DNA of 57,760 nucleotides from JBMNOI01 sp050942995 (lineage in GTDB: Bacteria > Chloroflexota > Anaerolineae > UBA1429): assembly GCA_050942995.1 (NCBI GenBank), contig JBMNOI010000002.1, positions 1-57,760 on the forward strand. Reading direction: 5' to 3'. The notes under the pieces are model-generated. The model was not told where the DNA came from and made no database searches. It saw only the letters and a program-made list of their open reading frames with translations. Below, in pieces: positions 16,028 through 24,760 of the stretch (position 1 is the stretch's first letter; each line of letters begins with the position of its first letter). The position numbers and the translations under genes are program-made.

Positions 16028-17803
16028 TTGGCTTCTCGCGAATTTGCCGTCGATAATGCCCCTGTATACAACCGAACAAGCCCGTTGCGGTGGATCCTTT
16101 CTCACGCGAGGCACTATGCCTATCTGCCCGTCATCACGGTGCTGGCCAGCATTCTGTCCAACTCGCTGCTGAGCTATTCGTCGGTGCTGGTGGGGCAGGC
16201 CTTTGCGTGGATCACCGGTCCCGATCCGGCCCTTGCCGACCTGTTGCGTATTGCCACGCTGGTGGCGGGGGCGCGGTTGGGGCAGGGGGCACTGAGCCTG
16301 GGGCGCAGCCTATCGGCCGAGTTGCTGGCTCAGCGTCTGGAACGAGATTGCCGCGATGAACTGTACGTTAGCCTGCTGGGCAAGAGCCTGACCTATCACG
16401 GACGCCAGCGGGTGGGCGATTTGATGGCCCGCGCAACCAACGATGTGCACCAGGTGAACCTGCTGATCAATCCGGCCTCTAGCCTTATATTCGAGTCGTT
16501 CATCGGGTTGCTGGTGCCGATCATCACCATGGCGTTGCTGCGGCTCGAGCTGGTGCTGGTGCCGCTGATGTTCGTGGCGCTGTGGATATTGTCGGTGCGA
16601 GATTATACCCGGCGCCTTAATCCGGTATCGGACGCCATTCGCGAACAGTTTGGGACGATGAACGCGGGTCTTGCCGAGGCGCTCACCGGCATCGAGGTCG
16701 TCAAGGTGAACGCCCAGGAACGCCAGGAGGCGCAGCGCTTTCTGGAGCAGGCGAATCGGTATCGGGACGTGTATGTGCGTCGCGGCGAGATTCAGGCGCG
16801 TTATGTGCCGATGCTGGTGTACAGCGTGTGTTCTGCTCTCGCGCTGCTGCATGCTTTCCTGGTGTATCTTCGGGGCGACGGCTTTGGCCTGGGCGATGTG
16901 GTGGCCTATATGGGGTTGTTTACGCTGCTTCGTTCGCCCACCTTTTTGTCGCTTTTTACTTTTACCCTGCTGCAGATGGGCATCTCGGGCGCCGCGCGCA
17001 TTTTGCAGGTGCTGAACGACGAGACGACGCTGGATGAGAATCCGGACGGCGTAAAGCGTCCCATGCGTGGTGAGGTGGTTTTCGATCGTGTGACCTTTGG
17101 CTATCGCCCCGAGACTCCTGTGCTTCAGAATATCAGCTTTTACGCTGCGCCGGGGGAAACGATCGCCATTGTAGGCAGCACCGGGTCGGGCAAAACCTCT
17201 CTGACCCACCTGATCAACCGCATCTATGATGTCGATCGTGGAGCCGTGCGAGTAGACGGCATCGATACCCGTGACTGGAATCTGGAGAGCCTGCGTTCCC
17301 AGATCTCGACGATCGAACAGGACGTGTTCATCTTTTCGCGCACCATCGCCGAGAATATCGCCTTTGGTGTGGGGTCGGATGTCGATCGGGCCGAGATCGA
17401 GCGGGCGGCGCGAGAGGCTCAGGCGCACGACTTTATCATGGCTATGCCCCAGGGATACGATACCGAGGTGGGCGAACGGGGAGTGACCCTTTCAGGCGGG
17501 CAGAGGCAACGCCTGGCCATGGCACGGGCCTTTCTCACCGATCCTCGCATCCTGATCCTGGATGATTCGACCAGCGCCATCGACAGCGCCACCGAGGATG
17601 AGATTCAAAAGGCGATGTATCGTGTGCGTCAGGGGCGCACCACGTTCTTGATCACTCATCGCCTGTCGCAGATCCGTTGGGCCGATCGCATCCTGGTGTT
17701 GCGTCGAGGCGAACTGGTGGATCAAGGAACGCATGAAGAGCTGGCCGGCCGATGCGCCGAGTATCAGCGTATCCTGAGGCTGGTCGAGACCGAGTCGGCC
17801 TGA
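16028..17803 (+). CDS. ABC exporter half A (degenerate Walker B, canonical signature)
   Basis: 591 aa half-transporter: six-helix exporter domain (about 25-320) fused to an ATPase domain (about 345-585). Walker A GSTGSGKTS near 382, signature LSGGQRQ near 487, H-loop ITHRLSQ near 541. The residue after Walker B is Asp instead of the catalytic Glu (LILDDSTSAID, near 508), the mark of the degenerate site in heterodimeric exporters. TTG start 16028 with GGAGGT 6 nt upstream. Paired with the next gene (40 nt gap). Exported substrate (lipid, peptide or drug) cannot be told. Confidence 0.92.
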   Translation: MASREFAVDNAPVYNRTSPLRWILSHARHYAYLPVITVLASILSNSLLSYSSVLVGQAFAWITGPDPALADLLRIATLVAGARLGQGALSLGRSLSAELLAQRLERDCRDELYVSLLGKSLTYHGRQRVGDLMARATNDVHQVNLLINPASSLIFESFIGLLVPIITMALLRLELVLVPLMFVALWILSVRDYTRRLNPVSDAIREQFGTMNAGLAEALTGIEVVKVNAQERQEAQRFLEQANRYRDVYVRRGEIQARYVPMLVYSVCSALALLHAFLVYLRGDGFGLGDVVAYMGLFTLLRSPTFLSLFTFTLLQMGISGAARILQVLNDETTLDENPDGVKRPMRGEVVFDRVTFGYRPETPVLQNISFYAAPGETIAIVGSTGSGKTSLTHLINRIYDVDRGAVRVDGIDTRDWNLESLRSQISTIEQDVFIFSRTIAENIAFGVGSDVDRAEIERAAREAQAHDFIMAMPQGYDTEVGERGVTLSGGQRQRLAMARAFLTDPRILILDDSTSAIDSATEDEIQKAMYRVRQGRTTFLITHRLSQIRWADRILVLRRGELVDQGTHEELAGRCAEYQRILRLVETESA

Positions 17804-17843
17804 TCCGGCACACTGCCGTCTTTTACATTACGGAAGGAGCATA

Positions 17844-19670
17844 TTGGGCTTTATTCTCGACGGCCTCGATACCGAGGCCTATGACAGGCAATATGGCGAC
17901 CTGGTGCTTTTGCGGCGCATCGTGGGCTATTTCCGGCAGCGGGCGAGGTGGATCATCATCTCCGGCTTGGCGATTCTGGGGCGTTCATCGCTGGAGGCTG
18001 CAGTTCCCCTCGTCATCGCCCGGTCGATCGATATGTTGGCCGAGCAGCCCTCGGCGGGCACCATGGCGTTGCTGGTGGGCGGGCTGTTATTGCTCGAGAT
18101 CGCATCGTGGGCGCTGAACTGGGTGCGACAACGCTATGCGGCCCGGGCCATCGGCGATGTGGTTCTGGCGTTACGGCGGGACGTATTCGATGCCGTTATT
18201 CGTCACGACCTTTCGTTCTATGACGAACAACCCACCGGCCGTATCGTCAGCCGGGTCACCTCGGACACGGACGATTTCGCCGAGACGGTGGATCTGGTCA
18301 TGAATCTCGTCAGCCAGATTCTCACCGTCACCATCCTGATTGTGGTGGCCTTTCGCATCAGCGCGCAACTGGCCATCATGGCGCTGGCCCTGACGCCGGT
18401 GGTCTTTGTCATCGCGCTGAGCTTTCGTCGGTTGGCGCGGCGGGTGACGCAGAACGCCCGGCGGGTGCTGGCACGGGTGAACGCCAATATTCAGGAATCG
18501 GTGAGCGGCATCGCCGTGGCCAAGGCGTTTCGTCGGGAGGGGGCCATGTACGACGAGTTCGTGACCCTCAACCGCCAGTCGTTTCGAGTGAATCTGTTGC
18601 GCGGCTGGACGCTCAATACCATCTTTCCGGTGCTCTCGGGGACGTTCGGCATCGCTGTAGCGCTGTTTCTGTATTATGGCGGGCGCAGCGCTCTGCTGGG
18701 CGCCATCACCGTGGGGCAGTGGTTCCTGTTCATGCAGGTGATGGGCTATTTCTGGTTTCCGATGACCAATGTGGCGTCATTTTGGAGCCAGTTCCAGGAC
18801 GGGCTCTCGGCCGCCGAGCGGGTGTTTGCGTTGATGGATGCCGAGCCCCGCGTGACGCAGATCGACCATCGCCCCGTCCCCCGGCTGCGTGGAGATGTCG
18901 AGTTTCGCGATGTATGCCTGACCTATACCGGAGATGAGGTGGTACTCCCCAGCTTTTCGCTCACTATTGTGGCGGGCGAATCGGTGGCCTTTGTGGGGCA
19001 CACCGGCGCCGGCAAGACCAGTGTGGGGCGCTTGCTGGCCCGGCTCTATGATTTTCAGCGCGGACAGATCCTGGTGGACGGGCTCGATATCCGCACGCTG
19101 GATCTGCGTGAATATCGCCGGCAACTGGGCTTTGTGCCTCAGGTGCCGTTCCTCTTCTCCGGAACGGTGTACGACAATATCCGGTACGGCCGGCCCGAGG
19201 CGACGCCGGAGGAGGTCGAGCGTGTGGTCCGGATGGTGGGCGGGGGAGAATGGGTGGATGATCTGCCCGACGGGCTGTACACCGATGTGGGCGAACGTGG
19301 CGCGAGGCTCTCTACCGGTCAGCGCCAGCTCGTCGCTCTGGCCCGGGTGATGTTGCAGGATCCCGCCATCTTTGTGCTGGATGAGGCCACGGCCAGCATC
19401 GACCCCTTTACCGAGGCGCAGATTCAGGAGGGGCTGGAGACGGTGATGCGCGACCGCACCTCGATCATCATCGCCCATCGGCTCTTTACCGTGCGAAACG
19501 CCCACCGTATCGTCGTGCTGCGTGACGGGCGCATCATCGAAGAGGGCTCGCATCGCGATCTGCTCGCGGCCGGCGGGCACTATGCCGATCTGTACAACAC
19601 CTATTTTCGGCACCAGTCGGCCGAGTATATCGAGCGCTCGCGCCACCTGGTCGACGACGCGGCGGATTGA
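17844..19670 (+). CDS. ABC exporter half B (canonical Walker B, altered signature)
   Basis: 608 aa, same architecture as its neighbour. Walker A GHTGAGKTS near 385, Walker B FVLDEATAS with the catalytic Glu near 513, H-loop IAHRL near 543, but the signature is LSTGQRQ instead of LSGGQ. Together the two proteins would make one good ATP site (this Walker B plus the partner's LSGGQ) and one degenerate site. TTG start 17844 follows AAGGAG by 4 nt. Last gene of the run, closed by a strong terminator. Confidence 0.92.
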   Translation: MGFILDGLDTEAYDRQYGDLVLLRRIVGYFRQRARWIIISGLAILGRSSLEAAVPLVIARSIDMLAEQPSAGTMALLVGGLLLLEIASWALNWVRQRYAARAIGDVVLALRRDVFDAVIRHDLSFYDEQPTGRIVSRVTSDTDDFAETVDLVMNLVSQILTVTILIVVAFRISAQLAIMALALTPVVFVIALSFRRLARRVTQNARRVLARVNANIQESVSGIAVAKAFRREGAMYDEFVTLNRQSFRVNLLRGWTLNTIFPVLSGTFGIAVALFLYYGGRSALLGAITVGQWFLFMQVMGYFWFPMTNVASFWSQFQDGLSAAERVFALMDAEPRVTQIDHRPVPRLRGDVEFRDVCLTYTGDEVVLPSFSLTIVAGESVAFVGHTGAGKTSVGRLLARLYDFQRGQILVDGLDIRTLDLREYRRQLGFVPQVPFLFSGTVYDNIRYGRPEATPEEVERVVRMVGGGEWVDDLPDGLYTDVGERGARLSTGQRQLVALARVMLQDPAIFVLDEATASIDPFTEAQIQEGLETVMRDRTSIIIAHRLFTVRNAHRIVVLRDGRIIEEGSHRDLLAAGGHYADLYNTYFRHQSAEYIERSRHLVDDAAD

Positions 19671-19705
19671 TCCTCGAGCGGCGCTTCTCCCGGCTCTGAG
19701 AAGCG

Positions 19706-19738
19706 AACAGACGGCCCGCAGGGCCGTCTGTTTATGCT
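19706..19738 (+). terminator. Rho-independent terminator after the ABC exporter
   Basis: AACAGACGGCCC (19706-19717) pairs with GGGCCGTCTGTT (19721-19732) around a GCA loop, followed by a T-rich stretch. It may also serve the convergent lipid kinase gene on the minus strand. Confidence 0.85.
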
Positions 19739-19777
19739 GTTTATGGGTGATGCCATCGACGTGTCCGTCAGTATGAT

Positions 19778-20713
19778 TCAGTTCGTAGAGTAGGCGATGC
19801 TTTCTGCCCCGATAACGGCCAGCGTGCCGGGGACGATCTCGACCTGGACATGGTGCGCTTCCTCGCAGAGAATCTCGCCATCGACGTGGATGTGCAGGGG
19901 ATCCTCCGACTTGATGGCGATGTGCCGTGCGCGAATGGCCTTGATCCGCCGGTGGCTCAGGTGCGTGCCTTTCATAAAGCGCGGGATCATGGCGAGCATC
20001 TCGAACCGCGACATGGTCTCGGCGATGATGAGGTCGAAATAGCCGTCATCGTAGCGTGCATTGGGGGCCACCATAAAGCTGCCCCCCTCGCGCGGGCCGT
20101 TAGAGATGACGACCATGATCGGCGTCGCCCGAAAGGTTTGGCCGTCGTAGGTGATCTCGGAGCGCGCCGGGCGCATGGTGAGAAAGATGGTCTTGAGCAC
20201 GACGACGAGGTAGAGCAGCATGCCCCGCAGCTTGCGGAACTTGCGAGTTTCTTTGACCACCAGCCCGTCGAACCCGATGCCGATGGTGTTATTAAAGTAG
20301 CGCGAAATCACGCCGTCGATGGTGACCCGCCCCAGATCAACCTGGCGGACCTGCCCCTCGGCGATGATCTGACAGGCGGCCTCGACATCGGCGGGCATGC
20401 CGTTCATGGAGGCAAAATCGTTCCCCGATCCCGCCGGAATCGAGGCAAAGACGCCCATCGCCTCGCCATTGGCGCGGGACATCATGCCGTTGATCACCTC
20501 GTGCGAGGTGCCATCGCCGCCCACGGCGACGATCGTATCAAAGCCCTCATCGACGGCCTGGCCGGCCAGATCGATGGCCTCGCCTGCTGCGTTGGTGTGG
20601 ACGAGATCGAAATCCAGAGACAGCGCCTTGAGGCAGCGGCAAATGAGCGGCGATATCTGCCGGGCATAGCCCCGCCCTGCCTGAGGATTGACAATAACCT
20701 TCAGCCTGGGCAT
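19778..20713 (-). CDS. Diacylglycerol/lipid kinase family protein (YegS/DagK type)
   Basis: 311 aa. VNPQAGRG (about 7-14), the DAGK catalytic core VAVGGDGTSHEVINGM (about 61-76) and PAGSGNDFA identify the family; the C-terminal domain has the expected beta-rich GEXL-like HVDGEIL segment. It would phosphorylate diacylglycerol or another membrane lipid at the inner membrane face. ATG 20713 preceded by GGGGGG is the start; the frame stays open 156 nt upstream but those codons cross the lexA terminator. Confidence 0.87.
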   Translation of the reverse strand: MPRLKVIVNPQAGRGYARQISPLICRCLKALSLDFDLVHTNAAGEAIDLAGQAVDEGFDTIVAVGGDGTSHEVINGMMSRANGEAMGVFASIPAGSGNDFASMNGMPADVEAACQIIAEGQVRQVDLGRVTIDGVISRYFNNTIGIGFDGLVVKETRKFRKLRGMLLYLVVVLKTIFLTMRPARSEITYDGQTFRATPIMVVISNGPREGGSFMVAPNARYDDGYFDLIIAETMSRFEMLAMIPRFMKGTHLSHRRIKAIRARHIAIKSEDPLHIHVDGEILCEEAHHVQVEIVPGTLAVIGAESIAYSTN

Positions 20714-20825
20714 CAACCCCCCTAGACAAGTAGTATGATAGGATAGATCACAGTCTACATGTTTAACATCGGAATGCCAAAACAAGTTGCGATGAAAATA
20801 GTCGAGGCCAATTCCGGGCGGGCAA

Positions 20826-20860
20826 AACATAAAAAGCCGCCGAGCGGGTGCCCGGCGGCT
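20826..20860 (-). terminator. Rho-independent terminator of lexA
   Basis: Minus strand: AGCCGCCG (20860-20853) pairs with CGGCGGCT (20842-20835) across a 10-nt loop, followed by a T-run (TTTTTATGTTTT). Confidence 0.85.
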
Positions 20861-20888
20861 GTGTAGCAACTATCAATGACCGATGAAA

Positions 20889-21569
20889 TCAATTCAGGCG
20901 GCGGATCACGCCGACGACCTTGCCCTGAATCTCAAGGTCGGCGGGATGCACATAGATGGGCTCCATCGTGGGATTGGCCGGCTGCAGACGTACCCGGGTG
21001 CGGCCACGCTCCCAGTAGAAATGCTTCAAGGTGGTGGCTTTTTCATCTTTGAGCCAGGCCGCCACCATATCCCCATTTTCCGCCGTTTGCTCGTGGCGCA
21101 TGATGACGATGTCGCCGTCGTTGATCAGGGCGTCGATCATCGAGAGGCCGCGCACCTGGAGCGCATACAACCCCTCGGTGTCGCCGATCCAATCCGGGCT
21201 GATCGAGATGGAGTCAAAGTCAGCGAGGGAAAAATCACTATCGGGAATGGGAATCGGCTCGCCCGCCGCAATGACGCCCAGCATAGGAATCCGCGCGCGC
21301 GGAGCCACCTCAGCCAGGTCGGCATCGGCCATATCCTCACCATCGTCCTCGCCCACCAGACGAAGCCCCCGCGATACCTCGCGGTTGCGCGAGAGATATC
21401 CCTTGCGCTGAAGCACGTCGAGGTTGTAGCTTACCACCGACGTGGAAGAGATGCCCACGGCTTCACCGATCTCACGGATGGTGGGGGGATAGCCGCAATC
21501 GGCCATGAAATCCCGAATCATCTCCAGGATCTTGATCTGCCGGTCCGAGAGGTCCGACCTCTGAGTCAT
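20889..21569 (-). CDS. lexA: LexA SOS repressor
   Basis: 226 aa. N-terminal winged helix (LSDRQIKILEMIRDF, then PPTIREIGEAVGISS as recognition region), a linker, and the S24 autopeptidase domain. The Ala-Gly cleavage bond is in VIAAGEP near 100, the catalytic Ser in GLSMIDA near 142 and the Lys in TTLKHF near 181. AAAGGAG lies before ATG 21569. Its promoter contains a GAAC-N4-GTTC palindrome between -35 and -10, so it is almost certainly autoregulated. Cleavage is stimulated by RecA filaments after DNA damage (family knowledge). Confidence 0.96.
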   Translation of the reverse strand: MTQRSDLSDRQIKILEMIRDFMADCGYPPTIREIGEAVGISSTSVVSYNLDVLQRKGYLSRNREVSRGLRLVGEDDGEDMADADLAEVAPRARIPMLGVIAAGEPIPIPDSDFSLADFDSISISPDWIGDTEGLYALQVRGLSMIDALINDGDIVIMRHEQTAENGDMVAAWLKDEKATTLKHFYWERGRTRVRLQPANPTMEPIYVHPADLEIQGKVVGVIRRLN

Positions 21570-21602
21570 AAATCTCCTTTCAGTCCGTCGACTGTTGTAG
21601 AT

Positions 21603-21632
21603 ATTATACAATGAACATATGTTCTATGTCAA
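21603..21632 (-). promoter_or_regulatory. lexA promoter
   Basis: Minus strand TTGACA (21632-21627), 18-nt spacer, TATAAT (21608-21603); both perfect. The spacer holds the LexA box. Confidence 0.85.
21613..21624. promoter_or_regulatory. LexA operator (SOS box)
   Basis: GAACATATGTTC, a perfect 12-bp palindrome of the GAAC-N4-GTTC type known from Bacillus and actinobacteria. It lies inside the spacer of the lexA promoter, where bound LexA would block RNA polymerase. Confidence 0.85.
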
Positions 21633-21689
21633 GCAATTGACATCCGATTTCAAGAATTGCGTCAAAAGTCGCCGAATAGAGATCTTGAG

Positions 21690-21703
21690 AAGGCGATACC
21701 GGA
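21690..21703 (+). repeat. Dispersed 14-bp motif, copy 2 (AAGGCGATACCGGA)
   Basis: Second copy of AAGGYGATAYCGGA, in the divergent lexA/FAD-reductase gap. Similarity to the copy at 32441 extends upstream (AATAGAGAYCTT). Confidence 0.5.
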
Positions 21704-21774
21704 CCGGACCATGGCGCAGCCCCGGCCGCGTCGACGGGCCATAAAGTCGGTGTAATTGGCCCTGGCTATGTCGC

Positions 21775-21803
21775 TTGACGTGGGGTTGTAGAAGGGCTAG
21801 TAT
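21775..21803 (+). promoter_or_regulatory. Probable promoter of the FAD reductase gene
   Basis: TTGACG (21775-21780), 17-nt spacer, TAGTAT (21798-21803). The leader to GTG 21908 would be about 100 nt. Confidence 0.5.
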
Positions 21804-21907
21804 TTTATTGTGGAGCCTCGCATTGTGGCCTCATCGTACACGCTCCGTTGGGCGCGGCGGACGAGCCGCGTTTCCTTCCATGGCATAATAGATGGGGAGG
21901 TTTGATT

Positions 21908-23155
21908 GTGGACGAGTTCACGTATGTCATCATTGGGGGCGGTATGGCGGGGCAGCGCGCCTGCGAGGGCATTCGCAGGGTGGATACTGAGGGGAGCATC
22001 GCTCTGGTGACGCAAGAGCCGCACCGGCCCTATCAACGGCCACCGCTCTCCAAAGGCTATCTGCAGGGCAGAGAGGGCCTCGACAAGGTCTATCTGCAAG
22101 AGGCCTCGTACTATGCCGAGAATCGGATCGAGCTCTTGCAGGGGGTGGCCGCGACGCGCATCGATCCGGCGGCGCATACCGTCTCGCTGGCCGACGGTCG
22201 CGAGCTACGCTATAAAAAGCTGTTACTGGCCACGGGCGGGCGGGCGCGACGACTGCCACTGCCGGGCGCAGACCTGCGCGGGGTGCTGGTGTTGCGTACT
22301 ATCGAGGATTCGGATGCCATCAGCGAGGCGGCGGCTCCGGGCCGGCGTGTCGTGATCGTGGGAGGAAGCTTTATCGGCGCCGAGGTGGCGGCCTCGCTGA
22401 CACAGCGAGGGGCAGAAGTAAGCATGGTTTTCCCCGAAGAGCGGCTGCTAAAGCGGGTGGCAAGCGCCGAGGTGGGGGCCATGTTGCACGATATGTATAC
22501 CGCGCATGGGGTGCGTATTCACACCGGCGTCGTGCCGGAACGTTTCGAGGGCGATGGGCGTGTCGAGCGGGTCGTGCTGGCAGATGGCACGGTGCTACCG
22601 ACCGACCTGGTGGTGATGGGCGTGGGCATTGTTCTGAATACCGAGCTGGCCCGTGAGGCCGGCCTGGAGATGACCGATCATGGTGCGGTGTTGGTGGATC
22701 GTTACCTGCGCACCAGTGATGCCGATATCTATGCCGCGGGGGATATCGCCGCGTGGCCGGATCGTACATTCGACAAGGTCCTGCGCGTGGAGCACTGGGA
22801 TGTGGCCCGGCGGCATGGGCTGCGTGCCGGCCGTAATATGGCCGGCGATGAGAGACGATATGTCTCGCTGCCTTACTTTTTCTCGGATATGTTCGATCTG
22901 AGCATCGAAGTGTGGGGTGATCTGACGACCTGGGATCGCACCGTGGTGCGCGGCGATATTTCGGCAAGGCGCTTTACCGACTTTTACTTCTCCGAGGGGA
23001 CTCTGGTGGGGGTGCTGACTACCGGACGCGATCAGGAACGCGATGCGTTGCAGGCGCTGGTCCGGGCGCGTATCCCTGAGGGCGAAAGCGAGCGTCTGGT
23101 CGATGAATCGGTCGAGCTGGACGAACTCCTTCCCAAAGAAAAAGCCGCCGGTTGA
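21908..23155 (+). CDS. FAD/NAD(P)H-dependent ferredoxin/rubredoxin-type reductase
   Basis: 415 aa. Two Rossmann motifs: FAD-binding VIIGGGMAGQRACEGIR at the N-terminus and NAD(P)-binding VVIVGGSFIGAEVAASL near 160. The second FAD motif IYAAGDIAAWPD is near 275, and the C-terminal PYFFSDMFDLSIEVWGD marks the AIF/ferredoxin-reductase type C-terminal domain. There is no CxxxxC redox pair, so it is not a thioredoxin-type disulfide reductase. GTG 21908 was chosen over upstream codons because GGGGAGG lies 7 nt before it. The electron partner is unknown. Confidence 0.85.
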   Translation: MDEFTYVIIGGGMAGQRACEGIRRVDTEGSIALVTQEPHRPYQRPPLSKGYLQGREGLDKVYLQEASYYAENRIELLQGVAATRIDPAAHTVSLADGRELRYKKLLLATGGRARRLPLPGADLRGVLVLRTIEDSDAISEAAAPGRRVVIVGGSFIGAEVAASLTQRGAEVSMVFPEERLLKRVASAEVGAMLHDMYTAHGVRIHTGVVPERFEGDGRVERVVLADGTVLPTDLVVMGVGIVLNTELAREAGLEMTDHGAVLVDRYLRTSDADIYAAGDIAAWPDRTFDKVLRVEHWDVARRHGLRAGRNMAGDERRYVSLPYFFSDMFDLSIEVWGDLTTWDRTVVRGDISARRFTDFYFSEGTLVGVLTTGRDQERDALQALVRARIPEGESERLVDESVELDELLPKEKAAG

Positions 23156-23158
23156 TCG

Positions 23159-23187
23159 TTGACAGGGCCGGCAGGCTCTGGTATGAT
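23159..23187 (+). promoter_or_regulatory. Promoter of the metal-chaperone operon
   Basis: TTGACA (23159-23164), 17-nt spacer, TATGAT (23182-23187), directly after the stop of the reductase gene. Transcription would start near 23194, inside the operator below. Confidence 0.75.
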
Positions 23188-23192
23188 CAATA

Positions 23193-23207
23193 TACCCCCC
23201 GAGGGTA
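23193..23207. promoter_or_regulatory. CsoR-like operator (TACCC-N5-GGGTA)
   Basis: TACCCCCCGAGGGTA is an imperfect palindrome of the G/C-tract type bound by copper-sensing CsoR-family repressors. It sits at the predicted transcription start of a copper-chaperone-type gene. No csoR gene is visible in the window. Confidence 0.6.
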
Positions 23208-23237
23208 AGGGATCATCATATCGTGGGAGGAGTATCA

Positions 23238-23450
23238 ATGAGCAAGCAAATTCGCCTCAAGGCGGTCGATATTTCGTGCGATCACTGCGCCATGACCATC
23301 AAGCGGGAGCTGGCTTCGCTGGACGGTGTGCGCATGGTGGATGTAGATGTGCAGAACAAGACGGTGGATCTCGAGTACGACGACGATGCGGCGCTATCCC
23401 GGGCCACAGCCCTGCTGGAAGAGATCGGCTATCCGGCGGTAGAGGCCTGA
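23238..23450 (+). CDS. Heavy-metal-associated (CopZ-like) domain protein
   Basis: 70 aa, one HMA domain. The metal loop is ISCDHCAMTI (about 13-22) with the CxxC pair; the rest shows the usual beta-alpha-beta pattern ending with IGYPAVEA. It would bind Cu(I) (or another soft metal) in the cytoplasm and hand it to a P-type ATPase or repressor; no such ATPase is in the window. GGGAGGAG precedes ATG 23238. First gene of an operon with the thioredoxin-like lipoprotein 7 nt downstream. Confidence 0.88.
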   Translation: MSKQIRLKAVDISCDHCAMTIKRELASLDGVRMVDVDVQNKTVDLEYDDDAALSRATALLEEIGYPAVEA

Positions 23451-23457
23451 TAAACAT

Positions 23458-24030
23458 ATGATGCTGTGGCGTGGGCGGTGGTTGTGGCCGATACTCGGCG
23501 TGCTGCTGGCGTTACTGCCGGTGGGGTGTGGCACGGCGGCGCTTTCTTTGGACAATTCGGCGCCTCTTGTGCCGTCGCCAGAGATCGGCCAGTCCCTTTC
23601 CCGGCCACAGCCTCCCCGGGCGGGCGCTGAGGCGTTTGATTTTGCCCTGATGGACCTGGAGGGCAACGCGGTGACGCTGAGCCAGTTTCGCGGGCGTCGC
23701 GTGTTGATCAACTTTTGGGCCGGCTGGTGCCCGTCGTGTCGGGAAGAGATCCCGGTCATGGTGCGCCTTTATGATGACCTGCGCGCTCAGGGCCTGGAGA
23801 TTCTGGCGGTGAATGTGCTCGAAACGCCCGATGTGGTGCGGCGAGCCGCGAGGCATTGCGAAATGCCCTTTCCGGTTCTGCTGGACGAAAAGGGTGATGT
23901 GCAGCGGGCATATTTCGTGCGCGGCCTGCCCACGAGCATTGTGGTGGATGAGGAGGGCGTGGTTCGGGTCATCCATCGTGGAATTCTAACGGAAGCCTCT
24001 TTACGGCAGTATGCCCGCGAGAGCCGGTAA
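23458..24030 (+). CDS. TlpA/ResA-like thiol-disulfide lipoprotein
   Basis: 190 aa. N-terminal membrane/lipoprotein signal ending LLPVGC (about 19-24), a proline-rich linker, then a redoxin domain: WAGWCPSCREE (about 89-99) with the active WCxxC, and the cis-proline loop GLPTSIVVDEEG near 161. Anchored outside the membrane, it would reduce or oxidise thiols such as those of copper-binding or cytochrome proteins. The coupling to an HMA chaperone supports a metal-site assembly role (inference). ATG at 23458 or 23461. Confidence 0.87.
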   Translation: MMLWRGRWLWPILGVLLALLPVGCGTAALSLDNSAPLVPSPEIGQSLSRPQPPRAGAEAFDFALMDLEGNAVTLSQFRGRRVLINFWAGWCPSCREEIPVMVRLYDDLRAQGLEILAVNVLETPDVVRRAARHCEMPFPVLLDEKGDVQRAYFVRGLPTSIVVDEEGVVRVIHRGILTEASLRQYARESR

Positions 24031-24061
24031 ATCGATTATCGATACGGGAGCTGGACTGCGC

Positions 24062-24757
24062 ATGATGGATTCGACGAGGCCGCCCGGGGGCATCCCCAAC
24101 GTTTGGGTTGATCGCATTACCTACTGGTTGACGGCATTCGCCCGCTGGTTTGGCGCACACTGGTTGTCCGTCGCCAATACGGCGCTGGCGCTCTACATCG
24201 GGTTGCCGGTGCTGGCGGCGCTGCTGATGAATATCGGCGCCGAGGTGCCGGCCCGTATCATCTATACTCTGTTTCGCCCGTTGTGCCATCAGATGCCCGA
24301 GCGCTCTTTCTTTCTTTTTGGTGAACAGATCACTTACTCGTACGAGTATCTGAGCGAGGCGTTAGGTGGGGCGGTGCCTCACCGCTATATGGGCAACGCG
24401 GAGCTGGGGTTCAAAATCGCCGTATGCCAGCGCGACGTGGCCATCTATGGCTCGGCACTGCTGGGAGGGTTGCTCTTTGCCGGAGTGAGGCGCTATCTGC
24501 GGCCGTTGCCGTTGCGTTGGGCTGCGGTGATGACCCTGCCCATGGCCGTTGACGGCCTGGGTCAGCTTTTCGGCCTGTGGAGCAGCACCTGGGTGAGCCG
24601 AGTCATCACCGGCAGTCTGTTCGGCCTGATGCTGATCTGGGTGGGCTTTCCTCATCTGGAGCGGGGCATGCGTGAGGTAGAGCAGGATACATCGCGCACG
24701 CTGGCGCAGTTACGGGTACGGGCCGCACGAGGAGATGAATCGCAGGTCGCCGGCTAG
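24062..24757 (+). CDS. DUF2085 membrane protein
   Basis: 231 aa with about five membrane segments. Family hallmarks: CHQMPERSFFLFG (about 77-89) and VCQRDVAIYGSALLGG (about 123-138), each with a conserved cysteine flanked by polar residues, then MTLPMAVDGLGQLFGL. Biochemical function of DUF2085 is not established. ATG 24062 preferred (GGGAG upstream) over an ATG at 24011 that overlaps the preceding gene and lacks a ribosome site. The conserved Cys/His-containing motifs and the copper-type operon suggest metal or redox work at the membrane. Confidence 0.8.
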   Translation: MMDSTRPPGGIPNVWVDRITYWLTAFARWFGAHWLSVANTALALYIGLPVLAALLMNIGAEVPARIIYTLFRPLCHQMPERSFFLFGEQITYSYEYLSEALGGAVPHRYMGNAELGFKIAVCQRDVAIYGSALLGGLLFAGVRRYLRPLPLRWAAVMTLPMAVDGLGQLFGLWSSTWVSRVITGSLFGLMLIWVGFPHLERGMREVEQDTSRTLAQLRVRAARGDESQVAG

Positions 24758-24760
24758 GAT

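Noticed and set aside
16310..17428. 372-aa open frame on the minus strand
   Set aside because: It lies wholly antisense to the ABC exporter half A, which has all ABC motifs; the antisense product has no recognisable domain and a His/Arg-rich shadow composition.
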